Shown in pieces: positions 1 to 5,442 of a stretch of 11,952 nucleotides of DNA. The DNA is from Pseudomonadota bacterium. GTDB taxonomy: Bacteria > Pseudomonadota > Alphaproteobacteria > Rhodobacterales > Rhodobacteraceae. Where the stretch lies: contig JAKAJW010000030.1 in NCBI GenBank assembly GCA_021813645.1, forward strand, positions 1 through 11,952, written 5' to 3'. Under the pieces are notes generated by a model. That model saw only the letters and a list, made by a program, of their open reading frames with translations, was not told the origin of the DNA and searched no databases. A program made the translations under genes and the position numbers. The first letter of the stretch is position 1, and the number at the start of each line of letters is the position of its first letter.

Positions 1-191
1 ACGAAGACGCGGATCGCCGAAGCGAGGCCGACGTCGCCGCGGGCGGCGTCGATCTCGGCGGCGAGCGCGTTGAGGCCCTGGCCGCGCGCTTCGGCGATCC
101 GGCGGAAGGCGGTCCAGAACGCATCCTCGAGCGAGACCGAGGTGCGGTGGCCGCGCAGCGTCAGCGAATGCTTGACCGGCCGGCCGTTCAT
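1..191 (-). CDS. Ribbon-helix-helix domain protein (RHH_4-like), 3' end beyond window
   Basis: A small probable DNA-binding protein; 63 complete codons are visible and the stop lies past the left edge. The protein opens MNGRPVKHSLTLRGHRTSVS and continues with LEDAFWTAFRRIAEARG and a helix around LNALAAEIDAARG, ending in ASAIRVF. This is the strand-helix-helix pattern of the ribbon-helix-helix family that follows fumC and a DUF4169 gene in many Rhodobacterales. The family is short, so only a few residues are probably missing. Its ATG overlaps the stop of the DUF4169 gene (ATGA), which suggests translational coupling and one transcript with fumC. DNA binding is inferred from the fold; the target is unknown, and self-regulation or control of the fumC group would only be a guess. 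Confidence 0.85.
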   Translation of the reverse strand, partial: MNGRPVKHSLTLRGHRTSVSLEDAFWTAFRRIAEARGQGLNALAAEIDAARGDVGLASAIRVF

Positions 192-388
192 CGCGGCCCG
201 GCCTCGGGATCGTCCGGCCCGATGCGGTGCGCGTCGAGCCGGGCACGGACCTGCTCTGCCTGCGCCCGCTCGACCTCTCTCTGGGCCTTGGTCCGGCCAA
301 ATTTCACAGCGTTTTCATCAGCCTCAGCGCGTTTCTTCGCGCGCGCCTGCGCCTTGCGGGCGCGGTTGAGGTTGACGATGTCCGCCAT
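188..388 (-). CDS. DUF4169 family small basic protein
   Basis: A 66-residue, highly charged protein starting MADIVNLNRARKAQARAKK, followed by an Arg/Lys/Glu-rich helix with KFGRTKAQREVERAQ and a short acidic/proline tail. The VNLNRARK start and the place between fumC and a ribbon-helix-helix gene match the DUF4169 family of alphaproteobacteria. No enzyme motif, signal peptide or membrane segment is seen. The middle looks like one long amphipathic or coiled helix, so nucleic-acid or protein binding is possible, but no function is known. The start lies 8 nt after the fumC stop with only a weak Shine-Dalgarno (AAGGG about 12 nt upstream), and the stop overlaps the next start, so the gene is probably translated from the fumC transcript. 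Confidence 0.85.
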   Translation of the reverse strand: MADIVNLNRARKAQARAKKRAEADENAVKFGRTKAQREVERAQAEQVRARLDAHRIGPDDPEAGPR

Positions 389-396
389 GTCCCGCG

Positions 397-1791
397 CTAG
401 CCCTTGGGACCGATCATATCCTCCGGCCGGACGATGCGGTCGAAGGTCTCGGCATCGACATAGCCAAGGGCGATCGCCTCCTCGCGCAGCGTGGTGCCGT
501 TCTTATGCGCGGTCTTGGCGACCTTGGTGGCGGCGTCGTAGCCGATGGTGGGGGCGAGCGCCGTCACCAGCATCAGAGATTCTTTCATCAGCTTGTCGAT
601 CCGGGCCGTGTTGGCCTCGATGCCGACCACCATGTTGTCGGTGAAGCTGCCCGCCGCGTCGCCCAGGAGCTGCATGGATTGCAGCACGTTATAGCTCATC
701 ATCGGGTTATAGACGTTGAGCTCGAAATGGCCCTGCGAGCCGGCGAAGCCCACGGCGGCGTCGTTGCCCATGACATGGGCGCAGACCATGGTCAGCGCCT
801 CGGCCTGGGTCGGGTTCACCTTGCCCGGCATGATCGAGGAGCCGGGCTCGTTCTCCGGCAGGATCAGCTCGCCCAGGCCCGAGCGCGGGCCGGAGCCGAG
901 GAGCCGGATGTCGTTGGCGATCTTGAACAGCGAGGCCGCCACCGTCTTCAGGGCGCCGGAGAACATCACCATCGCGTCATGCGCGGCCAGCGCCTCGAAC
1001 TTGTTCGGAGCGGTGATGAACGGCAGGCCGGTAATCTCGGCGATCTGGGCGGCGATGCGGCGATCCCAGCCGGGCTTGGTGTTCAGCCCGGTGCCGACCG
1101 CGGTGCCGCCCTGGGCGAGTTCGTAAATGTCGGCGAGGCTGGCCTTGACTCGAGCGATGCCTTTCTCGACCTGCATCGCATAGCCGGAGAATTCCTGACC
1201 CAGCGTCAGCGGCGTCGCGTCCTGCGTGTGGGTGCGGCCGATCTTGATGATGTCCTGGAAGGCTTCCGCCTTGGCGGCAAGCGCCCGGTGCAGCTTTTCC
1301 AGCCCCGGCAGCAGCACGTCGCGCGCCTGCATCGCGATCGCTACATGCATCGCGGTGGGGAAGGTGTCGTTCGAGCTCTGCCCCATGTTGACGTGGTCGT
1401 TGGGGTGGATCGGCTTCTTCGAGCCCTTCACGCCGCCGAGCATCTCGATCGCGCGGTTCGAGATCACCTCGTTGGCGTTCATGTTCGACTGGGTGCCCGA
1501 GCCGGTCTGCCACACGACCAGCGGGAAGTTGTCGTCGAACTTGCCGTCGATCACTTCCTGAGCCGCCGCGGCGATCGCCTCGCCGAGCTTGGGCTCGATG
1601 TCGCCCTGGGCGATGTTGACCAGCGCCGCCGCCTTCTTGATCACCCCGAGCGCGCGGATGATCTTCACCGGCTGCTTCTCCCAGCCGATCGGGAAGTTCT
1701 GGATCGAGCGCTGGGTCTGCGCGCCCCAGTATTTGTCGGCAGGGACCTCGAGCGGGCCGAAGCTGTCGGTTTCGGTGCGGGTAGCGGTCAT
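397..1791 (-). CDS. fumC: Class II fumarate hydratase (fumarase C)
   Basis: Fumarase C, the iron-independent class II enzyme that interconverts fumarate and L-malate in the citric acid cycle; cytosolic homotetramer. The protein has 464 residues, the usual family length. Superfamily motifs are all present: GSGTQSNMN at 97-105, SSN at 139-141, the THTQDATP stretch around 187-194 with the catalytic-base His188, and the signature GSSIMPGKVN at 317-326 carrying the mobile-loop serine (Ser318). The ATG is preceded by a strong AGGAGG Shine-Dalgarno 7 nt upstream. A sigma70-like promoter in the 82-nt gap after sspB could start its own transcript, which would run on into the DUF4169 and ribbon-helix-helix genes. 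Aspartase and argininosuccinate lyase share the fold, but the sequence reads clearly as FumC. Confidence 0.97.
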   Translation of the reverse strand: MTATRTETDSFGPLEVPADKYWGAQTQRSIQNFPIGWEKQPVKIIRALGVIKKAAALVNIAQGDIEPKLGEAIAAAAQEVIDGKFDDNFPLVVWQTGSGTQSNMNANEVISNRAIEMLGGVKGSKKPIHPNDHVNMGQSSNDTFPTAMHVAIAMQARDVLLPGLEKLHRALAAKAEAFQDIIKIGRTHTQDATPLTLGQEFSGYAMQVEKGIARVKASLADIYELAQGGTAVGTGLNTKPGWDRRIAAQIAEITGLPFITAPNKFEALAAHDAMVMFSGALKTVAASLFKIANDIRLLGSGPRSGLGELILPENEPGSSIMPGKVNPTQAEALTMVCAHVMGNDAAVGFAGSQGHFELNVYNPMMSYNVLQSMQLLGDAAGSFTDNMVVGIEANTARIDKLMKESLMLVTALAPTIGYDAATKVAKTAHKNGTTLREEAIALGYVDAETFDRIVRPEDMIGPKG

Positions 1792-1817
1792 CGCGGGCCT
1801 CCTGGAAACTCGCGCGC

Positions 1818-1846
1818 GGTGTAGCGCGGGAGGCCGGCGAAATCAA
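1818..1846 (-). promoter_or_regulatory. Probable sigma70-type promoter of fumC
   Basis: On the minus strand TTGATT (1846-1841), a 17-nt spacer and TACACC (1823-1818) lie in the gap between sspB and fumC. The predicted start near 1811 gives a leader of about 20 nt that contains the AGGAGG ribosome site. The -35 box is good and the -10 box partial. Transcription from sspB may also read through. Confidence 0.5.
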
Positions 1847-1873
1847 TCCGCATACCGTGGCATACTGCCGCTG

Positions 1874-2338
1874 TTATTTCCGGAAGCTGTCGAGGCTGAC
1901 CACGTCGGCATTCTTGGCCGGCGGCTCTTCTTCTTCCGCCTCGATCATGCCGGCTTCCTCCTCGGCCTCCTCCTCGTCGTCCTGCTCATGCGTCTCGAAA
2001 CGCAGGCCGAATTCCACCGAGGGGTCGACGAAGGTGCGGATGGCATCGAAGGGGATCGCCAGCGGCTCGGGCTGGTTGCCGAAGTTCAGGGTGATGGCGA
2101 AGCCCTCGTCGTCGACGGCGAGGTTCTCGTACCAATGCTGAATGACGATGGTCATCTCGCCCGGATAGCGGTCCTTCAGCCACTGCGCCATTTCCACGCC
2201 GGGGTGGCGGGTGTCGAAGGTGATGAAGAAGTGATGCGCGCCGGGCAGACCGTCGTCGGCGACATCCGACAGAACCTCTTGGATGAGTCCGCGCATGGCG
2301 CGATGCATGAGGTTGCCGTAGTCGATCGAGCGCGTCAT
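1874..2338 (-). CDS. sspB: SspB family ClpXP adaptor protein
   Basis: SspB binds ssrA-tagged proteins and tethers them to the ClpX unfoldase, speeding their degradation by ClpXP. The 154-residue protein begins MTRSIDYGNLMHRAMRGLIQ. It has the beta-sandwich core (HHFFITFDTRHPGVEM, MTIVIQHWYENL, FAITLNFGNQPEPLAIPF), then a long acidic linker (about 119-138), and ends in VVSLDSFRK, the short C-terminal ClpX-binding segment typical of alphaproteobacterial SspB. The start at 2338 is chosen over an in-frame ATG at 2413 because homologues begin at MTRSIDYG, AAAGG lies about 9 nt upstream, and the upstream codons overlap the ssrA terminator. The gene lies directly downstream of ssrA, the source of the tag it recognises. 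fumC follows 82 nt later. Confidence 0.93.
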   Translation of the reverse strand: MTRSIDYGNLMHRAMRGLIQEVLSDVADDGLPGAHHFFITFDTRHPGVEMAQWLKDRYPGEMTIVIQHWYENLAVDDEGFAITLNFGNQPEPLAIPFDAIRTFVDPSVEFGLRFETHEQDDEEEAEEEAGMIEAEEEEPPAKNADVVSLDSFRK

Positions 2339-2363
2339 CGGGAAGCCTTTCTGTGGCGGCCTG

Positions 2364-2374
2364 GGGCAAGCATA
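2364..2374 (-). promoter_or_regulatory. Possible -10 element for sspB
   Basis: TATGCT (2374-2369 on the minus strand) lies between the ssrA terminator and sspB, about 30 nt before the start codon. No convincing -35 box is seen 16-18 nt upstream (CTTTTC is the best), so the call is weak. sspB could instead depend on read-through from ssrA. Confidence 0.25.
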
Positions 2375-2411
2375 GGGGATTCGGGTCCGAAGAAAAGAGG
2401 CGCGTGTGGGC

Positions 2412-2431
2412 AAAATTCGCGCCCTGCGCGA
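2412..2431 (-). terminator. Probable intrinsic terminator of ssrA
   Basis: On the minus strand TCGCGC (2431-2426), a 3-nt loop and GCGCGA (2422-2417) form a 6-bp GC-rich hairpin, followed by a short run of four T (2415-2412). It lies at the expected end of the tmRNA coding piece and 74 nt before sspB. The T-run is short, so termination may be partial. Confidence 0.55.
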
Positions 2432-2553
2432 TTAGCGGCGGGACGGGTTGTGGCTGCGGGCGAGGGGAAGTGCAGGCTTCTGTTGCCAGGTGCCTGCGAA
2501 CCCCGCCTTACGCGGCTAAGCGCAAGGGCTTTATTTTCGGTTTCCCGAGCTGC

Positions 2554-2592
2554 TTACGCAGCCAGAGCCACCGGAGCAGAGTTGTCGTTGGC
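2554..2592 (-). other. tmRNA tag reading frame (ANDNSAPVALAA, stop TAA)
   Basis: The resume codon is GCC at 2592-2590, and the 12 encoded residues are ANDNSAPVALAA followed by TAA at 2556-2554. The alanine carried by tmRNA adds one more at the front. AND at the start and ALAA at the end match the SspB-binding and ClpX-binding parts of known ssrA tags; the preceding AGTT resembles the AGTC before the E. coli resume codon. This is not an independently translated gene. Confidence 0.93.
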
Positions 2593-2790
2593 AACTGTGC
2601 GTTTTGCACCGATAACGGTGGTAGCTCACCGAGCGAAAGCAAACACCTTTAGACGTTCGTCGATCCTATTTCGGCCCCGCTTGCCCCCAACGAGGGTTTT
2701 TTGGTGGAGCCGCCGGGTACCGCCCCCGGGTCCGAGCCGCTTATTCCGTGCGCGTTTATCGCCATAGTCCCGGTTGCCCGGAACAGATCA

Positions 2791-2819
2791 AATATAGGCG
2801 GGGCATGGGCGGGGCTCAA
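2791..2819 (-). promoter_or_regulatory. Sigma70-type promoter of ssrA
   Basis: On the minus strand TTGAGC (2819-2814), a 17-nt spacer and TATATT (2796-2791) give a strong promoter, with a predicted start near 2784. The transcript would open with a 6-bp hairpin capped by GCAA (2783-2768), and then the acceptor piece. An AT-rich stretch lies farther upstream (about 2853-2890). Confidence 0.75.
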
Positions 2820-3040
2820 GCCCTGAGCGGCCGATCGCGGCAGGCGGGCCAGGTAAAAATGCGAACTCTATGTTTTCGTTTTACTTTAGGGCGCTATGCG
2901 GACTTCCTCATGTCTGTCCCGCGGTTCCTCGGGGCGCAGCCCGCCCTGAGAGTCGCGGATTTGCGGTCGGCGCGGCGGCCGGGCCTTGCCTCGCGCCCGC
3001 GGCTTTGGGACAGTCGCGGCAGAGCAAGCGAGGAGAGGCC

Positions 3041-4030
3041 ATGTTCAGGGCGCTGGTGGTGGAGAAGGCGGCGGACGGCACGACCCGGGCCGCGGTGCAG
3101 GAACTGGAGACGGCGGCGCTGCCGGCGGGCGAGGTGTTGGTGGCGGTCGACTACTCGACCTTGAACTACAAGGACGGGCTGTGCCTCGGCAGCGGCGGCG
3201 GGCTGGTGAAGAGCTATCCGCACGTGCCTGGGATCGATTTCGCCGGGGTTGTGGAGGCTTCGGACGATCCGCGCTATCGGCCAGGCGACAAGGTGGTGCT
3301 GACCGGCTGGCGGGTGGGCGAGGTCCATTGGGGCGGCTATGCCGAACGGGCGCGGGTGAAGGCGGATTGGCTGGTGCCGCTGCCCGAGGGGCTGACCACG
3401 CGCCAGGCGATGGCGGTCGGCACGGCCGGCTTCACCGCCATGTTGGCCCTGATGGCGCTTGAAGATCATGGCCTAACGCCCCAAAATGGCGAGGTTTTGG
3501 TGACCGGTGCCGCCGGCGGCGTGGGCTCTGTCGCGGTGGCGCTGCTGGCGGCGCGCGGCTATTCGGTGGCGGCGGTGACCGGCCGGCCGGAGACCGCCGA
3601 CTACCTGACCGGGCTCGGCGCGTCGCGGATCGTGCCGCGGGCGGAACTGGCCGAGGCGGTGAAGCGGCCGCTGGAGGCCGAGACCTGGGCCGGCTGCATC
3701 GATGCGGTGGGGGGCACGATGCTGGCGCGGGTGCTCGGCCAGATGAAATACGGCGGCTCGGTCGCCGCCGTCGGGCTGGCGGGCGGCGCGGCCTTGCAGA
3801 CGACGGTGATCCCCTTCCTGCTGCGCGGGGTGAACCTGCTCGGCATCGATTCGGTGATGCGCCCCTATGCGGACCGGCTGCGCGCCTGGCAGCGGATCGC
3901 CCGAGAACTGCCGATGGAGAAGCTCGAGGCGATGGTGCAGCCGGCTGGGCTTGCCGACCTGCCGGCGCTCGGCGCTGCGATCCTGCGGGGCGAGGTGCGC
4001 GGCCGCGTCGTGGTCGACGTGCGCCGCTGA
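3041..4030 (+). CDS. acuI: AcuI/YhdH family acrylyl-CoA reductase (NADPH), zinc-free MDR oxidoreductase
   Basis: A medium-chain dehydrogenase/reductase of the AcuI/YhdH group, which reduces acryloyl-CoA to propionyl-CoA with NADPH and detoxifies acrylate. The 329-residue protein has the N-terminal GroES-like domain (VDYSTLNYKDGLCL at 37-50, HVPGIDFAGVVE at 61-72, GWRVGEVHWGGYAERARVK at 89-107) and a Rossmann domain with GAAGGVGSVA at 156-165 and GRPE at 181-184. No structural-zinc cysteine cluster is present, as expected for this group. The start at 3041 has AGGAGAG about 3 nt upstream; an in-frame extension to 2870 adds residues unlike the family. No DMSP lyase or propionate genes are next to it, so the physiological substrate is inferred from family only. 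The 220 nt before it hold no gene and no convincing plus-strand promoter. Confidence 0.88.
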   Translation: MFRALVVEKAADGTTRAAVQELETAALPAGEVLVAVDYSTLNYKDGLCLGSGGGLVKSYPHVPGIDFAGVVEASDDPRYRPGDKVVLTGWRVGEVHWGGYAERARVKADWLVPLPEGLTTRQAMAVGTAGFTAMLALMALEDHGLTPQNGEVLVTGAAGGVGSVAVALLAARGYSVAAVTGRPETADYLTGLGASRIVPRAELAEAVKRPLEAETWAGCIDAVGGTMLARVLGQMKYGGSVAAVGLAGGAALQTTVIPFLLRGVNLLGIDSVMRPYADRLRAWQRIARELPMEKLEAMVQPAGLADLPALGAAILRGEVRGRVVVDVRR

Positions 4031-4069
4031 GGGCTTGCCTGACGGCCGGGCGCGGTCTAAGCACGAGGC

Positions 4070-4088
4070 GATCCCGCGCGGCGGGATC
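4070..4088 (+). other. Perfect 8-bp inverted repeat after acuI
   Basis: GATCCCGC, a 3-nt loop (GCG) and GCGGGATC make a perfect hairpin 39 nt after the acuI stop. No T-run follows, so it is not a standard intrinsic terminator. It could block 3' exonucleases, act in Rho-dependent termination, or be part of the structured leader of the next gene. Confidence 0.5.
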
Positions 4089-4117
4089 TGCCGATGTCCC
4101 CGATGGGCCAACGGCTC

Positions 4118-4174
4118 GGCTGGAAGACCTGCCACCCCGGGGAAATCCTGATGGGCAGGGTCTTTGCCGGGGTC
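4118..4174 (+). promoter_or_regulatory. Structured leader with cobalamin-box-like sequence, possible cis-regulator
   Basis: GGCTGGAAGACCTGCC (4118-4133) resembles the 3' box of cobalamin riboswitches (AGACCTGCC is exact). AAGACCTGCC (4124-4133) can pair over 10 bp, with one bulge, with GGCAGGGTCTT (4154-4164). ACCCCGG (4134-4140) can pair with CCGGGGT (4167-4173), competing with or knotting into the first stem. The ribosome site of the next gene lies 13-20 nt downstream. The 5' core motifs of a cobalamin riboswitch were not found, so the class is unproven. Confidence 0.3.
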
Positions 4175-4200
4175 TGGGCTGAAATGGATGGGGAATGCGG

Positions 4201-5430
4201 ATGAGCAAGCTCGATATCGATTGGGTGCGGGGCCAGTTTCCGGCCTTCGAACAGCCCGGCCTTCAAGGTCAGGCCTTTTTTGAAAATGCTGGCGGATCAT
4301 ATCCTTGCCGGCCGGTCTTCGAGCGGCTGACGCGGTTTTACCGGGAACGCAAGGTGCAGCCCTATGCGCCCTATGCCGTCTCCGAACTGGCCGGCGCCGA
4401 GATGGACGAGGCGCGGGCGCGGCTCGCCGCGATCCTGGGGGTCGCGACCGACGAGCTGAGCTTTGGCCCCTCGACCAGCGCGAATACCTATGTGCTGGCC
4501 CAGGCCTTCCGCGGCTGGCTGCCGAAAGGCGCGGCGATTGTCGTGACCGATCAGGATCACGAGGCCAATTCCGGCGCCTGGCGGCGGCTGGCGGCCGAGG
4601 GGATCGAGCTGCGCGAATGGAAGATCGACCGGGATACCGGCCACCTCGACCCGGCTGCGCTGTCGGCGCTGCTGGAGGACGGCAAGGTGAAGCTCGTCTG
4701 CTTCCCGCATTGCTCGAACGTGGTGGCAGAGATCAATCCGGTGGCGGAGATCGTGGCGCTGGCGCATGCGGCCGGCGCGGTGACCTGCGTCGACGGGGTG
4801 AGCTATGCACCGCACGGATTGCCCGACGTCGGCGCGCTCGGCGCCGATATCTACCTGTTCTCGGCCTACAAGACCTATGGGCCGCATCAGGGCATCATGG
4901 TGATCCGCCGGGCGCTTGGCGAGGCGCTGCCGAACCAGGGGCATTATTTCAACGGCGACACGCTTTACAAGCGGTTCACCCCGGCTGGTCCGGACCATGC
5001 CCAGGTGGCGGCCTCGGCCGGGATGGCGGATTACCTCGATGCGCTGGCGGCGCATCATGGTGGGGCGGGGCTGGCGGCGGGCGAGCGCGGCGCGCTGGCG
5101 CATGACCTGATGCGGAGCCACGAGGTGGCCTTGCTGCAGCCGCTGCTCGACTATCTGGCGGCGCGCAACGACCTGCGGCTGCTCGGGCCGCGGCGGGCCG
5201 AAGGGCGGGCGCCGACGGTGGCGGTGGCCTGCGACCGGCCCGGCGAGGCGCTGGCGGCTGAGCTGGCGCCGCTTGGGATCATGGCGGGCGGCGGCGACTT
5301 CTATGGCGTTCGACCGCTGCAGGCGATGGGGATTGATCCGGCCCACGGCGTGCTGCGTATGTCCTTCGTGCATTACACCAGCGCCGAGGAAGTGACGAAG
5401 CTGATCCGGGCGCTGGACGAGGTCCTCTAA
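4201..5430 (+). CDS. Class V aminotransferase-fold PLP enzyme, cysteine desulfurase-like
   Basis: A pyridoxal-phosphate enzyme of aminotransferase class V, 409 residues. The PLP sites are visible: GPSTSANTYVLAQA at 89-102 binds the phosphate region, Asp198 in CVDGVSYAPH should hold the pyridine nitrogen, and Lys224 in FSAYKTYGPH should form the Schiff base. FPHCSN at 168-173 parallels the HxSN region of SufS/IscS-type desulfurases. The C-terminal loop that carries the active cysteine in desulfurases reads GGGDFYGVRPL (363-373) and has no cysteine, so sulfur mobilisation is unlikely. It resembles the 'cysteine desulfurase-like, VC1184' subfamily, of unknown substrate. The start at 4201 is preferred to ATG at 4195: GGGGA sits 6 nt before it but directly against the other. 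Photolyase follows after 12 nt, suggesting one transcript. Confidence 0.88.
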   Translation: MSKLDIDWVRGQFPAFEQPGLQGQAFFENAGGSYPCRPVFERLTRFYRERKVQPYAPYAVSELAGAEMDEARARLAAILGVATDELSFGPSTSANTYVLAQAFRGWLPKGAAIVVTDQDHEANSGAWRRLAAEGIELREWKIDRDTGHLDPAALSALLEDGKVKLVCFPHCSNVVAEINPVAEIVALAHAAGAVTCVDGVSYAPHGLPDVGALGADIYLFSAYKTYGPHQGIMVIRRALGEALPNQGHYFNGDTLYKRFTPAGPDHAQVAASAGMADYLDALAAHHGGAGLAAGERGALAHDLMRSHEVALLQPLLDYLAARNDLRLLGPRRAEGRAPTVAVACDRPGEALAAELAPLGIMAGGGDFYGVRPLQAMGIDPAHGVLRMSFVHYTSAEEVTKLIRALDEVL

Positions 5431-5442
5431 GCGCGGGTGGTC

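Larger units (their letters stand above)
2412..2784 (-). ncRNA. ssrA: Transfer-messenger RNA, permuted two-piece gene
   Basis: tmRNA rescues stalled ribosomes: it enters as a tRNA-like molecule charged with alanine, then supplies a short reading frame for a degradation tag. The gene is circularly permuted, as known for alphaproteobacteria. The acceptor piece comes first (about 2783-2702) and ends in CGGCTCC-ACCA; a T-arm (CCGGG/CCCGG with a 7-nt loop) precedes it. A 23-nt spacer (2701-2679) containing CCC/GGG complementarity separates it from the coding piece, which begins GGGGCCG at 2678. GGGGCCG pairs with CGGCTCC to form the acceptor stem. The coding piece carries GGATCGACGAACG, the tag frame, and the conserved CACCTGGCAACAGAAG region inside a GCAGGC/GCCTGC stem (2497-2472). 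GTGTTTG (2646-2640) can pair with TAAACGC (2758-2752), joining the pieces. Exact mature ends are inferred. Confidence 0.94.

Noticed and set aside
505..1824. 439-codon open frame on the plus strand
   Set aside because: Antisense to fumC, which has complete catalytic motifs; the product is low-complexity.
2353..2652. 99-codon plus-strand frame in the sspB-acuI gap
   Set aside because: The region is explained by the tmRNA coding piece on the other strand; no ribosome site and no family likeness.
1589..2767. Plus-strand open frame spanning fumC, sspB and ssrA in antisense
   Set aside because: Covers three well-supported minus-strand genes and shows no domain.
2870..3040. In-frame N-terminal extension of acuI
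   Set aside because: Residues before MFRALVVEKA are unlike the family, and a good AGGAGAG ribosome site sits just before 3041.
4031..4200. Full cobalamin riboswitch
   Set aside because: Only the 3' box-like sequence is present; the conserved 5' core elements could not be found, so it is reported only as a possible cis-regulatory leader.
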